Positions 15,013 to 23,829 of a stretch of 27,312 bases of DNA are shown here, piece after piece. Numbering within the stretch: the first letter of the stretch is position 1; every line of letters starts with the position of its first letter. Source of the DNA: Akkermansiaceae bacterium UBA3385 (lineage in GTDB: Bacteria > Verrucomicrobiota > Verrucomicrobiia > Verrucomicrobiales > Akkermansiaceae); contig DEPT01000019.1 of NCBI GenBank assembly GCA_002358905.1, positions 8,778-36,089 on the forward strand. The letters run 5' to 3'. The position numbers and the translations under genes are program-made. The notes below the pieces were generated by a model. That model did no database searches. It had not been told where the DNA came from and saw only the letters and a list, made by a program, of their open reading frames with translations.

Positions 15013-17187
15013 ATGGCAACAGCACGAATTTATGGGGCTGAGACTCGCCCTTCACAGCCGTCTTTTTATATTCCTAACCGTGTGGATGAGGTTACGCTTG
15101 CGGCTATCCTCAAAGTGATGGGAGGGGCAGAGAGCCTCGCATTCATGATTGAAGAGGTTTTGTATCCCTCTGATGCAGTCATGAAGGTTGTGAAGGATAG
15201 TGGTTGCAAAGTACTCACATTTAATTTCCGTAAGAGCGATAGTCGTACTCTGCGTGAGAAGCTCATGCAGCTGATGCAGGAAGGACTGGATGTGCTGTAT
15301 CTTCCCGGTCGCCCGAATAGTATTATCGGTACCAATTCTGATGTACCTATGCCGTTCATGATGCAGCTGGGGGCCTTGCACATTGCCCCGGTCCCTGTGT
15401 TTGTCGGTACTTACCGGAATAATATCCGCCGCACATTTACTTCAAGTGATGATTATGACTGGGCAACAGTTGACTTCCTGCCGAAGCTGCAGCCTGGTCC
15501 GCAGTCTGGTGAGCGTTTGCTGGAATCCTGGCTGCAGGCCGGGTGCCGGCGCTTCAGTGAGAATCCGCTCTTCGAAAAGTCCCTTGCCCGCCTGATTGTG
15601 GAAGGCATGCGCAAGAATGCCGCAGTGGAACTGGTGGATGGCCTGGATGGTACCAGTCTTCCTTATGGCAAGATGCTGGGTGTAGCCATGGCTCTTGCCC
15701 GCTGGATGAAGAAAAACGTGAAGGAAGAACGCCTGGGTGTTATCCTGCCTCCGGGTAAGGGCGGCGTCATCACTAATATTGCTTGTATTCTGGCCGGGAT
15801 TGTTCCTGTGAATATCAACTACACCTCTTCGGATGGTGCGTTTGAAAGTATTGTCCGGCAGAGTGGAATCAAACATTTCGTGACGGCTCGTGCTTTCATG
15901 AGCAAACTGCCGCAGTTCCCTTGGCCTAAGGGGGAGGCGATTATCCATCTGGATAAGACGCTCAAGGGCCTGGGTATGCCGGCCATTGCAGGTTGGGTGG
16001 CGTTTGCCAAGTTTGCCCCTATGCCTGTGATTGCCAGAACATTTAACCTGGATGCACGAAAGGGAGATGATGAAGCCGCACTGCTGTTCACTTCCGGTTC
16101 ATCTGGTGAACCCAAAGGCGTGCCCATTACACACCGCATGCTCATTTCCAATATCGGGCAGTTAATCAGTAAGGTTTGGGTTCCGGAAGGAAGCCCGATT
16201 CTGTGCAGCCTCCCCATTTTCCACAGCTTTGGCCTGGCAATTACTACGGTGATGCCCTTGCTGCATGGCTTTGGTATGGTTACTTATCCTTCCCCGTTGG
16301 AGTCGAAGAATCTTAACGAGCTCATTGAAAAGCATAAGTGCACCGTGGTTGTTTCCACCCCGACCTTTGCCCGTAGCATGCTGCGCCGCGCCAAGGCGGA
16401 TACGTATGCCAGCGTCAAGTATTTTGTGGTGGGTGCAGAAAAACTGCAGAAAACGCTGGCGGATGAGTTTATGTCGAAGTGTGGGCTGCAGCTTCTGGAG
16501 GGTTATGGCCTTACAGAAACTACCCCTGTCTGTGGTGTGAACCTGGATAAAGTGGGACCCACAGAAAAGCAACCCTATTATGTGCCCGGCATCAAGATGG
16601 GCTCCATTGGTCAACTGATGCCTGGCCTGGCGGTTCGAATCACTGATCCAGATGATGATAATGTGCAGCTTCCTCTTTCTGAGCAGGGTATGATTTGGTT
16701 CAAGGGGCCGAATGTGTTCCGTGGCTATATCGGCCGGGACGATCTGAATGCTGAAATCTTCCGCGATGGCTGGTTCAAGACGGGCGACCTCGGCTTTGTT
16801 GATTTGAATGGCTTCCTTACGCTGGGTGGGCGGCGTTCTCGCTTCTCCAAGATTGGTGGCGAAATGGTTCCTCATGAGGTGGTGGAAAATGCCATTGAAG
16901 GCTTTGTGGAATTGCCGGAAGGATTTACCGGTCGTGCAGTGGCTGTCATGGGTGTGCCGGATGCCGCAAAGGGTGAAGCACTTGTGCTGCTTTCTGCTGT
17001 GCATCACAGCCAGTTGGGTCAGGCATTGGAGGAAATCAAGAATCACCTGGTTGCTGAAGGTCTGCCGCGTCTGTGGTGCCCGCGTGAGATTATTCCCGTG
17101 GAAGCCATTCCTGCGCTGCCGACAGGCAAGATGGATTTGAAGGGTTGCCAGATTCTGGCGTACGAAGCTCTGAATATCCCGCACTGA
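15013..17187 (+). CDS. Aas-like acyl-ACP/acyl-CoA synthetase with degenerate acyltransferase domain
   Basis: Protein of 724 residues. Residues about 210-724 form an adenylate-forming (AMP-binding) domain: P-loop LLFTSGSSGEPKGVP (357-371), EGYGLTETTP (496-505), KTGDLG (589-594), GGRRSRFSKIGGEMVP (605-620) and a C-terminal PTGKMDLKG with the catalytic lysine. The closest match by eye is the synthetase half of Aas, which activates fatty acids for re-acylating lysophospholipids. Residues about 15-160 have the fold order of a PlsC acyltransferase, but the HxxxxD box is replaced by NRVDEV (22-27) and the usual FPEGT/R by LPGRPNS (97-103), so this half is probably inactive or regulatory. ispH follows after 7 nt. 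The start is fixed by the promoter. Confidence 0.8.
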   Translation: MATARIYGAETRPSQPSFYIPNRVDEVTLAAILKVMGGAESLAFMIEEVLYPSDAVMKVVKDSGCKVLTFNFRKSDSRTLREKLMQLMQEGLDVLYLPGRPNSIIGTNSDVPMPFMMQLGALHIAPVPVFVGTYRNNIRRTFTSSDDYDWATVDFLPKLQPGPQSGERLLESWLQAGCRRFSENPLFEKSLARLIVEGMRKNAAVELVDGLDGTSLPYGKMLGVAMALARWMKKNVKEERLGVILPPGKGGVITNIACILAGIVPVNINYTSSDGAFESIVRQSGIKHFVTARAFMSKLPQFPWPKGEAIIHLDKTLKGLGMPAIAGWVAFAKFAPMPVIARTFNLDARKGDDEAALLFTSGSSGEPKGVPITHRMLISNIGQLISKVWVPEGSPILCSLPIFHSFGLAITTVMPLLHGFGMVTYPSPLESKNLNELIEKHKCTVVVSTPTFARSMLRRAKADTYASVKYFVVGAEKLQKTLADEFMSKCGLQLLEGYGLTETTPVCGVNLDKVGPTEKQPYYVPGIKMGSIGQLMPGLAVRITDPDDDNVQLPLSEQGMIWFKGPNVFRGYIGRDDLNAEIFRDGWFKTGDLGFVDLNGFLTLGGRRSRFSKIGGEMVPHEVVENAIEGFVELPEGFTGRAVAVMGVPDAAKGEALVLLSAVHHSQLGQALEEIKNHLVAEGLPRLWCPREIIPVEAIPALPTGKMDLKGCQILAYEALNIPH

Positions 17188-17194
17188 TTTCAAT

Positions 17195-18400
17195 ATGGCA
17201 AGTGATAAGGTAAACAGGCCGGTGAATGTTCGCCGGCCTGAGGTGATGGAGCAGGTTGCCAGAGACCTGGAGCGTTTTCATAGTCCGCTGGTAGATTGTA
17301 TCCGGGAGCGGGGGAATGAGCTGGAATTACCGGGCATTCGCTTGTTCCTGGCGGAGTCATTTGGTTTTTGCGATGGCGTAAAACGCGCCATTGAGATAGC
17401 CTATGCGGCATGTCGCTTGTTCAAGAATAAGCGCATCTGGCTTATTGGTGAAATTATTCACAATCCGGAAGTCAATGCGCAGCTGGATTCGTTGGGGCTT
17501 CAGCACCTGCCGTGGAAGATGGATGACCCGGCCTATGAATCCTTGAGCACGGATGATGTGGTCATCATGCCTGCGTTTGGTGTGTCGGTGGAGCTACGCC
17601 GTTTCCTGGATGCAAAGGGAGTGACACTGGTCGACAGTACATGTGGCAATGTCATCAAGGTGTGGCAGCGCGTGCGGGCCTACGCTGCTGCCGGAGTAAC
17701 CAGTATTATTCATGGTAAGGCCCGGCACGAGGAGAGCATGGCCACCGCTTCGCAATCGCAAGGGGTGGATGGAAAGGGTAATTTCCTGGTCGTTTTCGAT
17801 GCAGAGGATGCACGAATAGTCGCGGAATATATTAAAGGGAAGGGGGATAAGGAGCCGTTCCTTCAACATTTCAAGGGAAGTTATTCTGTGAATTTTGACC
17901 CGGAAGTGCATCTGAAAGAAATTGGCTTGGCTAACCAGACCACCATGCTGAAATCAGAGACGGCAGAGATTCAGGAAATGCTGCGTGCTGCCATAATCGA
18001 ACGCGATGGGAATGATGAGCGCTTCCACATGTTCGATACCATTTGCGGAGCAACCCAGGACCGCCAGAATGCCCTGTTCAGCTTGCTGGAGAAACCGTTG
18101 GATGCCATGTTTATCATCGGTGGCTACAATAGTTCAAATACAACCCACCTGGCTCATATCGCTTCAGGAAAGGTGCCTACCTTTTTCGTTTCCTCTGCAG
18201 ATTGTCTGCTGAGTTGCCGGAGTATCCGGTGCTTTGATCTGAAGAAGAAGAAAGAGGTGGAGCGTTCATTGCCGGATTCTCTGGCTCATCCGGAGCGTGA
18301 GCTTCAGATTGGCGTCACTGCGGGTGCTTCTTGCCCTGCAAATGTGATTGAGGAAGTTATCTGCCGCATAGCAGAGCTCTGCGGGTGTGCGGAGATTTAA
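17195..18400 (+). CDS. ispH: 4-Hydroxy-3-methylbut-2-enyl diphosphate reductase
   Basis: Last enzyme of the MEP isoprenoid pathway, making IPP and DMAPP with a [4Fe-4S] cluster. The three cluster cysteines are visible: C59 (ESFGFCDGVKRA), C150 (VDSTCGNV) and C284 (DTICGATQDRQ). Substrate-binding motifs include EIIHNPEV (H89), HGKARHEE (about 173-180) and the SSNTTHL stretch (about 313-319). The protein has 401 residues, longer than the ~315 of E. coli; it has the extended form known from cyanobacteria and plants, with an N-terminal extension of about 48 residues and an insertion around 185-245. It starts 7 nt after the Aas-like gene, so the two are co-transcribed. A hairpin terminator follows. 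Confidence 0.93.
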   Translation: MASDKVNRPVNVRRPEVMEQVARDLERFHSPLVDCIRERGNELELPGIRLFLAESFGFCDGVKRAIEIAYAACRLFKNKRIWLIGEIIHNPEVNAQLDSLGLQHLPWKMDDPAYESLSTDDVVIMPAFGVSVELRRFLDAKGVTLVDSTCGNVIKVWQRVRAYAAAGVTSIIHGKARHEESMATASQSQGVDGKGNFLVVFDAEDARIVAEYIKGKGDKEPFLQHFKGSYSVNFDPEVHLKEIGLANQTTMLKSETAEIQEMLRAAIIERDGNDERFHMFDTICGATQDRQNALFSLLEKPLDAMFIIGGYNSSNTTHLAHIASGKVPTFFVSSADCLLSCRSIRCFDLKKKKEVERSLPDSLAHPERELQIGVTAGASCPANVIEEVICRIAELCGCAEI

Positions 18401-18429
18401 TCTTTTTCAGCCGTTTTTTCGTAAAGGAA

Positions 18430-18457
18430 AACCCGCGTTCCGAAAGGAACGCGGGTT
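18430..18457. terminator. Bidirectional terminator between ispH and the prepilin gene
   Basis: Perfect 12-bp GC-rich stem (18430-18441 with 18446-18457) closed by a gaaa tetraloop. On the plus strand it is followed by gcagattttt, and on the minus strand by ttttccttt. It lies between two convergent genes and can serve both. Confidence 0.85.
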
Positions 18458-18484
18458 GCAGATTTTTCAGCAATTGAGAAGTTT

Positions 18485-19246
18485 TTACTTCTCGGGGCTC
18501 AGTACGAGGTAGCCATCTGCCGTGGAACGGCCCTTCTTGGTTTCGGGGAAGAGGCTCTTACCAGCGGACATGATGTACTTGTCGCCGTCAGAGCTTTCGT
18601 CTTCTTCAAGGTCTCGTTCAAGATCCTTTACGGAGCCATCGCAGGAGAGCAGGAAAGCGTGACCACGGAAGGAGGAACCATCGAAGGCGATGGTGTCGCC
18701 CACGTAGGGTGTGGTGGAGGGGTAAATGCCGCAGATGGCAAGCGGAGCGTTGGACTTGGTTACACCGTCCTTCACGTTCTGGTCTTCAGAGTTTTTGCGC
18801 ATGACGTAAGCCATGGCGTTTTCGCCGCGGGAAAGAGCGGCGCCATTGGCCAGCTTTTCGTCACCTTCAACTGTTACGTTAAGGCCATTGCAGCTGACCT
18901 TGGCGAAGAAGGGCTTTTCGGAGACGTTGGAAGGAGAGTAGTATACCTGGCGGAAGTATGCATTGGCGCTATCGCCGGTCAGAGTGCCAAAGTTCAGGTC
19001 AGGCTTTTCTTCCTGCAGACGCTCTGCGGTGCTGTCGCAGGGGTAGCTGCCGTTGTCGGTCTTGAATCCCTGAAGCACAGTGTGCAGGGACTTGAGGTTA
19101 GAGTTTGCCTTCTGGCGGTCACCGTCGTTCATGTGGTCAAGGATGGGACCATAACCGATGGAGGCCAGAGCTGCCAGAATGGCAATCACCACCATAAGTT
19201 CGATAAGGGTGAACCCTTTTTTCTTCTTAAGTGCAGATACTTTCAT
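18485..19246 (-). CDS. Type IV prepilin-like / pseudopilin protein
   Basis: Protein of 253 residues with a class III signal: MKVSALKKKKG, then FTLIELMVVIAILAAL, so the prepilin peptidase would cut after G11, and E16 is the conserved +5 glutamate. The helical N-terminus is followed by a globular C-terminal domain that contains CDSTAERLQEEKPDL, RQVYYSPS and an acidic loop EEDESSDGDKY (about 216-226). This is the general layout of GspG-like or PilA-like minor pilins that are abundant as stand-alone genes in Verrucomicrobiota. No pilus or T2SS assembly genes lie nearby, so its apparatus must be encoded elsewhere. It is transcribed away from galK. Confidence 0.85.
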   Translation of the reverse strand: MKVSALKKKKGFTLIELMVVIAILAALASIGYGPILDHMNDGDRQKANSNLKSLHTVLQGFKTDNGSYPCDSTAERLQEEKPDLNFGTLTGDSANAYFRQVYYSPSNVSEKPFFAKVSCNGLNVTVEGDEKLANGAALSRGENAMAYVMRKNSEDQNVKDGVTKSNAPLAICGIYPSTTPYVGDTIAFDGSSFRGHAFLLSCDGSVKDLERDLEEDESSDGDKYIMSAGKSLFPETKKGRSTADGYLVLSPEK

Positions 19247-19275
19247 GGTAATAGATAGAATTTACGGACTCCTTA

Positions 19276-19304
19276 TATATACCATGCCCTACCCGAGCTG
19301 GCAA
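19276..19304 (-). promoter_or_regulatory. Candidate promoter of the prepilin gene
   Basis: Minus strand: TTGCCA (19304-19299), 17-nt spacer, TATATA (19281-19276). The ATG at 19246 is 29 nt after the -10, giving a leader of about 23 nt, one of the few conventional leaders in the window. Confidence 0.5.
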
Positions 19305-19443
19305 GCTGCAATTTCAATTTGCTTCAAAAAAAGCACATATACGGCGTATTCGTATGAGACATGTTGCTCGTAAAGTGACTCCTTTCATGGGTTAATCACG
19401 GTCTGGAATAGGGAACATAATCGACCTGTCCCGGAATTTGTAG
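19305..19443. other. Intergenic stretch between divergent prepilin and galK genes
   Basis: The full gap is 19247-19481 (235 nt) with a promoter at each end. The middle is AT-rich and holds short imperfect inverted repeats (for example atacg/cgtat near 19340-19355) but no gene or clear operator that I can support. Confidence 0.4.
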
Positions 19444-19472
19444 TTTACATGGCGTGCGTAATATGGTAAAAG
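19444..19472 (+). promoter_or_regulatory. Weak candidate promoter of galK
   Basis: TTTACA (19444-19449), 17-nt spacer, TAAAAG (19467-19472), 9 nt to the ATG at 19482. The -10 is a four-of-six match, which would suit an activator-dependent, sugar-controlled operon; that is inference. Confidence 0.4.
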
Positions 19473-19481
19473 TATCCCGCT

Positions 19482-20660
19482 ATGGACTTAGAGCAACGCG
19501 AAATAAGTGCAGAAACGATTTCCCCGTACTTTGAGCAGTACTTCGGACACAAGCCTACGGTTGTCGCCGCCTCTCCCGGTCGCGTGAACCTCATTGGTGA
19601 ACACACCGATTATAACAATGGCTTTGTGCTGCCGATGGCTCTCAATAATATCAATGTCATTGCTGTCGCCCCGTCTCCCACTGGCAAGCACCGTTGGATT
19701 GGCGCTCTGGGCGAAACCATGATAGAGATTGACCCGGCAGATGTAACCAAGCCTGGTGAGCCCTTCTGGAGTAATTATGTGCGTGGTGTTATCTGCATGC
19801 TGGAGCGTCGAGGCATCAAGGTGCCCGCCGTGGATATGCTGATTGATTCCAACGTGCCTCGTGGTGGCGGCCTTTCTTCCAGTGCTGCCTTTGAGGTGTC
19901 TGCCTGCACGGCTCTGGCTGCTCTCTGCGGGGCAGAGGTAACGCCCACGGAGCGCGCCCTGATTGGTCAGGCAACTGAACATGAGTTCGTGAACGTTCCC
20001 TGTGGCATCATGGACCAGTTCATCTCTGCCAACGGTCGCAAGGATCACGCTCTTATGCTGGACTGCAAGGACCTTTCCTACAAGCTCATACCCATGATGG
20101 ATCCCGCCGTGAGTGTGCTGGTGATTGACTCTGCCGTGAAGCATTCTCTGGCCGATGGCGGTTATGCAGCCCGCCGCAAGAATTGCGAGGATGCCTGTGT
20201 GGTGCTGGGAGTCCCCTCCCTCCGCGAAGCTACTTTGGAAATGCTGGAGGAGAAGAAGACCGAGCTGGGCGATTTGTGTTACCGTCGCGCCCGCCACGTC
20301 ATTGGCGAGAATCTGCGCGTAGCCACTTTTGCTGACGCTGTGCAGAAGGGTGATTGGGATGCTGCAGGTGTGGCCATGCGCGCCTCTCACGCCTCCCTGA
20401 AGGATGACTTCGAAGTATCCTGCGGCGAGGTGGACACCCTGGTTTCCCTGGCAGATACCATTCCCTCTGCTTCCGCTGTATACGGCGCCCGCATGACGGG
20501 TGGCGGTTTCGGCGGCTGCATCGTGGCTCTCGTGAAGAGCGAGGCTGTGCAGCAGGTGGCTGAGGAGATGATTGAGGCCTACCGCAATGCTCTGGGCATT
20601 GAGACCGATTATCTCATCACCCGCCCGGGTGAGGGTGCTCGTGTGCTTTACAAAGCTTAA
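19482..20660 (+). CDS. galK: Galactokinase
   Basis: GHMP kinase of 392 residues that phosphorylates galactose to galactose-1-phosphate, the entry step of the Leloir pathway. The galactokinase signature SPGRVNLIGEHTDYNNGFVLP spans residues 31-51. The ATP-binding GHMP motif is RGGGLSSSAAFEVS (127-140), the catalytic aspartate is in VPCGIMDQF (D178), and the C-terminal motif is GARMTGGGFGGCIVAL. All key parts are present and the length is typical. The SSS symporter follows after 15 nt, so import and phosphorylation are in one operon. Neither galT nor galE is in the window. Confidence 0.95.
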   Translation: MDLEQREISAETISPYFEQYFGHKPTVVAASPGRVNLIGEHTDYNNGFVLPMALNNINVIAVAPSPTGKHRWIGALGETMIEIDPADVTKPGEPFWSNYVRGVICMLERRGIKVPAVDMLIDSNVPRGGGLSSSAAFEVSACTALAALCGAEVTPTERALIGQATEHEFVNVPCGIMDQFISANGRKDHALMLDCKDLSYKLIPMMDPAVSVLVIDSAVKHSLADGGYAARRKNCEDACVVLGVPSLREATLEMLEEKKTELGDLCYRRARHVIGENLRVATFADAVQKGDWDAAGVAMRASHASLKDDFEVSCGEVDTLVSLADTIPSASAVYGARMTGGGFGGCIVALVKSEAVQQVAEEMIEAYRNALGIETDYLITRPGEGARVLYKA

Positions 20661-20675
20661 TATACTGAATATCTT

Positions 20676-22823
20676 ATGAAACACATACTGACAATGCTGG
20701 GCGCTCTTGCGCTCATGAGCGGCAGCGCCATGGCCCAGGAGGCCGCCGTTGCCGCCCCGGCGCAGGACGTGCTTCCCCTGTGGGAAATGATTGTCTTCTG
20801 CGTGGTTGTGGTGGGTGTAATCGGTCTGGGTATCTGGAAGGCCAGCGACTCTGCCGAACCCACTGAAGAGAAGAAGGAAAAGGGCGCTGCCGACTACTTC
20901 CTGGCCGGCCGTGGCCTGAGCTGGTGGCTCGTGGGTTTCTCCCTGCTGGCTGCCAACATTTCCACGGAGCAGTTCGTGGGTATGAGCGGCCAGTCCGCCG
21001 ACTGGCTGGGGCTGGCTATCGCTGGCTATGAATGGCTTGCCGCCATCGTGCTGGTGATTGTGGCCTTCACCTTCCTGCCCATGCTGCTGAAGCGCGGCGT
21101 GTTCACCATTCCCCAGTTCCTGGAGGAACGCTACAATGGCGTAGCCCGCGTTATCATGGCTCTCGTGAACCTGCTGATTCTGGTGGGTGTGCCCACCGCC
21201 GCTGTGATTTATGCCGGCGCCAGCGTTGTATCCGTCTACTTTGACCTTTCCGTGCCGACCGGCTGCCTCATCATCGCCGGCGCTGCCACGGTGTACGTGT
21301 ATGTGGGTGGTCTGAAGGCCTGCGCCTGGACCGACCTCATCTGGGGTGCTGCCCTCATTGTGGGTGGCGGTGTGGTGGCCTACTTCGCCATCATGGCCCT
21401 GGGTGCATACCCGACCCTGCCTGAGAGCGTGGTGGCCACTGCCACTACCTCTGCCAACACCACCGCTGAGGCTCTGGCCTCCACCGGTTCCCAGTTCTGC
21501 GACGGTCTGAGCCGCATGGTGAACCTGAACGCCGGTGATGTGGAAGGTGCTACAAACGGTATCGGCGGCAAGCTGCACATGATGCGCGAAGAGTCCGACC
21601 CCGTGATGCCCTGGACGGTGTACCTTCTGGGTCTGTGGATTCCTAACTTCTTCTACTGGGGCCTTAACCAGTACATCATGCAGCGTACCCTGGCTTCCAA
21701 GAGCCTCGAAGAAGGCCAGCTGGGTATCGTGTTCGCTGCTTTCCTGAAGCTTCTCATCCCCTTCGTGGTGATTATCCCCGGCATCCTGGCATACAACCTG
21801 TACAGCGATAAGCTGGCTGCCAAGGCTGATTCCAATGCTGCCGCCATCGTGCAGACTGCCGAGGCCAGCGGCAAGAAGGTGATTTACGACATCGCCGCCA
21901 GCCGTTTGGTGCGCGAGGATTCCGCTGCTTCCTCCGTGGAGTACATCAAGAAGAACCTGGCTACCGCCGGCGCTGCTGACCAGATTGCCGCTGTGGACGC
22001 CAAGGCTGCTGAGCTGGCTGCCATTCCTGCCAAGGATATTGCCGGCCGTACCGCTAAGGCTGGTGAGATTCTCGACATCGACAAGGCTGCCACGGCTGCT
22101 GCCCGCGCCAACTCTGCTGAGTACACCGTGACCACCACGCTGGCTGCTTATCAGTATGACTATGCCTTCGCCACCCTGCTGCGCGAGCTGCTTCCCGGCA
22201 CCGGCTGGGCCTGGTTCGTGCTGGCTGCCCTCTTCGGCGCTGTGGTGAGCTCCCTGGCTTCCATGCTCAACTCCGCTTCCACCCTCTTCACCATGGACCT
22301 GTACAACAAGTCCAAGGAAGTGGCCACCGGCAAGCCTGCTTCTGATAAGCAGCTCGTGGCCGTGGGTAAGGTGGCTGTGCTTGTGTGCGCGGTGATTGCC
22401 ACCGTGGTGGCTCCCTTCCTGGATAACCCTGCCTTCGGTGGTATCTTCACCTTCATTCAGGAGTTCCAGGGCTTCCTGAGCCCCGGTGTGCTGGCTGTGT
22501 TCCTGTTCGGCTTCTTCGTGCCCAAGTGCCCCCGCGTGTTCGGTTGGCTGGGTATCGTGGTGGGTGCTGTGGCCTACGCTTCCTTCAAGTGGGTCGGTAT
22601 CCTCGGTTGCACGGGTGATTCCTTCCTCAACCGCATGGGTTACTCCCTCATCGTGGTGTGCGTGGTGGGTCTTATCCTCACCATCGTGAACCACATCAAG
22701 GGTGGCGAAGCTGTGGTGCTTGAGGACAAGGGCATCATCGAGATGAAGACCTCCGGCCGTGCCAAGGCCTTTGGTGTGGCTGTGATTGTGGCCACCATCG
22801 CTCTCTACATCCTCTTCTGGTAA
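20676..22823 (+). CDS. SSS-family Na+/sugar (galactose-type) symporter
   Basis: Polytopic symporter of 715 residues of the SLC5/vSGLT group. It has YFLAGRGLSWWLVGFSLLAANISTEQFVGMSG (two motif parts, about residues 73-104), the EWLAA helix and the VSSLASMLNSASTLFTMDLY segment of TM9, all typical of vSGLT-like carriers. Two features are odd. The N-terminus looks like a cleavable signal peptide (LALMSGSAMAQEAA) ahead of the first helix. A loop of about 115 residues (roughly 375-490), Ala/Lys/Glu-rich and predicted helical, is inserted before DYAFATLLRELLPGTGW, where vSGLT has a short loop. Co-transcription with galK makes galactose the likely substrate. A strong terminator follows. Confidence 0.9.
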   Translation: MKHILTMLGALALMSGSAMAQEAAVAAPAQDVLPLWEMIVFCVVVVGVIGLGIWKASDSAEPTEEKKEKGAADYFLAGRGLSWWLVGFSLLAANISTEQFVGMSGQSADWLGLAIAGYEWLAAIVLVIVAFTFLPMLLKRGVFTIPQFLEERYNGVARVIMALVNLLILVGVPTAAVIYAGASVVSVYFDLSVPTGCLIIAGAATVYVYVGGLKACAWTDLIWGAALIVGGGVVAYFAIMALGAYPTLPESVVATATTSANTTAEALASTGSQFCDGLSRMVNLNAGDVEGATNGIGGKLHMMREESDPVMPWTVYLLGLWIPNFFYWGLNQYIMQRTLASKSLEEGQLGIVFAAFLKLLIPFVVIIPGILAYNLYSDKLAAKADSNAAAIVQTAEASGKKVIYDIAASRLVREDSAASSVEYIKKNLATAGAADQIAAVDAKAAELAAIPAKDIAGRTAKAGEILDIDKAATAAARANSAEYTVTTTLAAYQYDYAFATLLRELLPGTGWAWFVLAALFGAVVSSLASMLNSASTLFTMDLYNKSKEVATGKPASDKQLVAVGKVAVLVCAVIATVVAPFLDNPAFGGIFTFIQEFQGFLSPGVLAVFLFGFFVPKCPRVFGWLGIVVGAVAYASFKWVGILGCTGDSFLNRMGYSLIVVCVVGLILTIVNHIKGGEAVVLEDKGIIEMKTSGRAKAFGVAVIVATIALYILFW

Positions 22824-22850
22824 AGAGCTGATTCCCAAAATCAATTTCAT

Positions 22851-22884
22851 ACCCTCACCCCACGCGGGTGGGGGTAATTTTTTT
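22851..22884 (+). terminator. Strong rho-independent terminator after the symporter gene
   Basis: A 10-bp stem (accctcaccc at 22851-22860 with gggtgggggt at 22866-22875, one G-T wobble), 5-nt loop, then aa and seven T residues (22878-22884). It lies 28 nt after the stop of the symporter gene. Confidence 0.9.
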
Positions 22885-22890
22885 GTCCGC

Positions 22891-23805
22891 TTACTGCTTG
22901 CGGCCGCGGGGGTGGAAGGCCTGGTGCAGGGAAACCAGTCTTTTCTGGTCTACATGGGTGTAAATCTGGGTGGTAGAGAGAGAGGCGTGCCCCAGCATAT
23001 CCTGAATCACTCGCAGGTCAGCTCCGTTCTCCAGCAAATGGGTAGCAAAGGAATGTCTCAGTATGTGCGGGTAGACATTTTCCGGGAGCCCCGCCGCGCG
23101 AGCACGTTCCTTGATAATCTGCAGAATGCGGTCACGAGAGAGCTTTTCACCACGGTTGGAGAGAAAAAGCACATCAGCACGTTTTCCGTTTCTCATCAGC
23201 TTCGGGCGGGCGTGTTCCAGATAGCAGCGCAGGGCTTTCGCTGCCACTCCACCCATGGGTACATAGCGGGTTTTGTTTCCTTTTCCCGTAACTCGCAGAA
23301 AATTTTCCTCCCAGTCCACATGTTCGGCTTTCAGGTTGACCAGTTCGCTTACGCGGAGTCCGCTGCCATATATCATTTCCAGAATGGCCCGGTCTCTGGC
23401 TCCATAGGGAAGGTCGGTAGGGCAGATGCTTTGCAGCAGGGTGTTCACGCTGTCTGCCTGCAGCGTTTCCGGTAAATGGGTGCCGGCTTTTCCACATTCC
23501 AACAAGGCAGCCGGGTTGTGGGGCAGTTCTTTTTCCCGGGTCAGAAAACGGAAAAACTGCCGCAGATGCACCATGGCGATGCGGCACGAGGATGCCGCCA
23601 GCTTGCAATCTGTACGAAGCCAGCGGTGGTATGTGGCCAGCCTTGCCTCGTCCACCTCTGTCGGAGAAATACCAAGCTCCGCGCTCCAGTCTGCGAATCG
23701 CTCCAGCGTTTGCTGTACAGAAATCCGGTAATTGGCACTCAATCCACGTTCTGCTGCGAGAAACAGCAAAAAACGGTCAATCAGCTTGTGCAGCGGATCG
23801 GCCAT
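22891..23805 (-). CDS. xerD: Tyrosine recombinase XerD
   Basis: Chromosome-dimer-resolution recombinase of 304 residues. The N-terminal SAM-like core-binding domain (about 5-90) precedes a catalytic domain with all the residues of the family: R151 (GSGLRVSEL), K175 (TGKGNK), H247 and R250 (HILRHSFATHLL), H273 (LGHASLSTTQ) and the nucleophile Y282 (IYTHV). The length and the C-terminal HQAFHPRGRK agree with XerD rather than a phage or integron integrase. It starts 24 nt after the stop of the upstream lipoprotein gene, with no Shine-Dalgarno sequence, and is probably expressed from that gene's promoter. Confidence 0.93.
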   Translation of the reverse strand: MADPLHKLIDRFLLFLAAERGLSANYRISVQQTLERFADWSAELGISPTEVDEARLATYHRWLRTDCKLAASSCRIAMVHLRQFFRFLTREKELPHNPAALLECGKAGTHLPETLQADSVNTLLQSICPTDLPYGARDRAILEMIYGSGLRVSELVNLKAEHVDWEENFLRVTGKGNKTRYVPMGGVAAKALRCYLEHARPKLMRNGKRADVLFLSNRGEKLSRDRILQIIKERARAAGLPENVYPHILRHSFATHLLENGADLRVIQDMLGHASLSTTQIYTHVDQKRLVSLHQAFHPRGRKQ

Positions 23806-23829
23806 GACAGGGCAGATGCGGGTTGCCAG

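Noticed and set aside
19488..22850. Open frame of about 1120 codons on the minus strand across galK and the symporter gene
   Set aside because: It is antisense to two well-identified genes and spans their gap. Its composition is dominated by His, Gly, Ser and Gln, as expected from reading the reverse strand of strongly codon-biased genes. No family motif is seen.
22891..23805. Phage or integron integrase marking a mobile island
   Set aside because: Length, motif spelling and C-terminus are those of housekeeping XerD, and no phage genes surround it.
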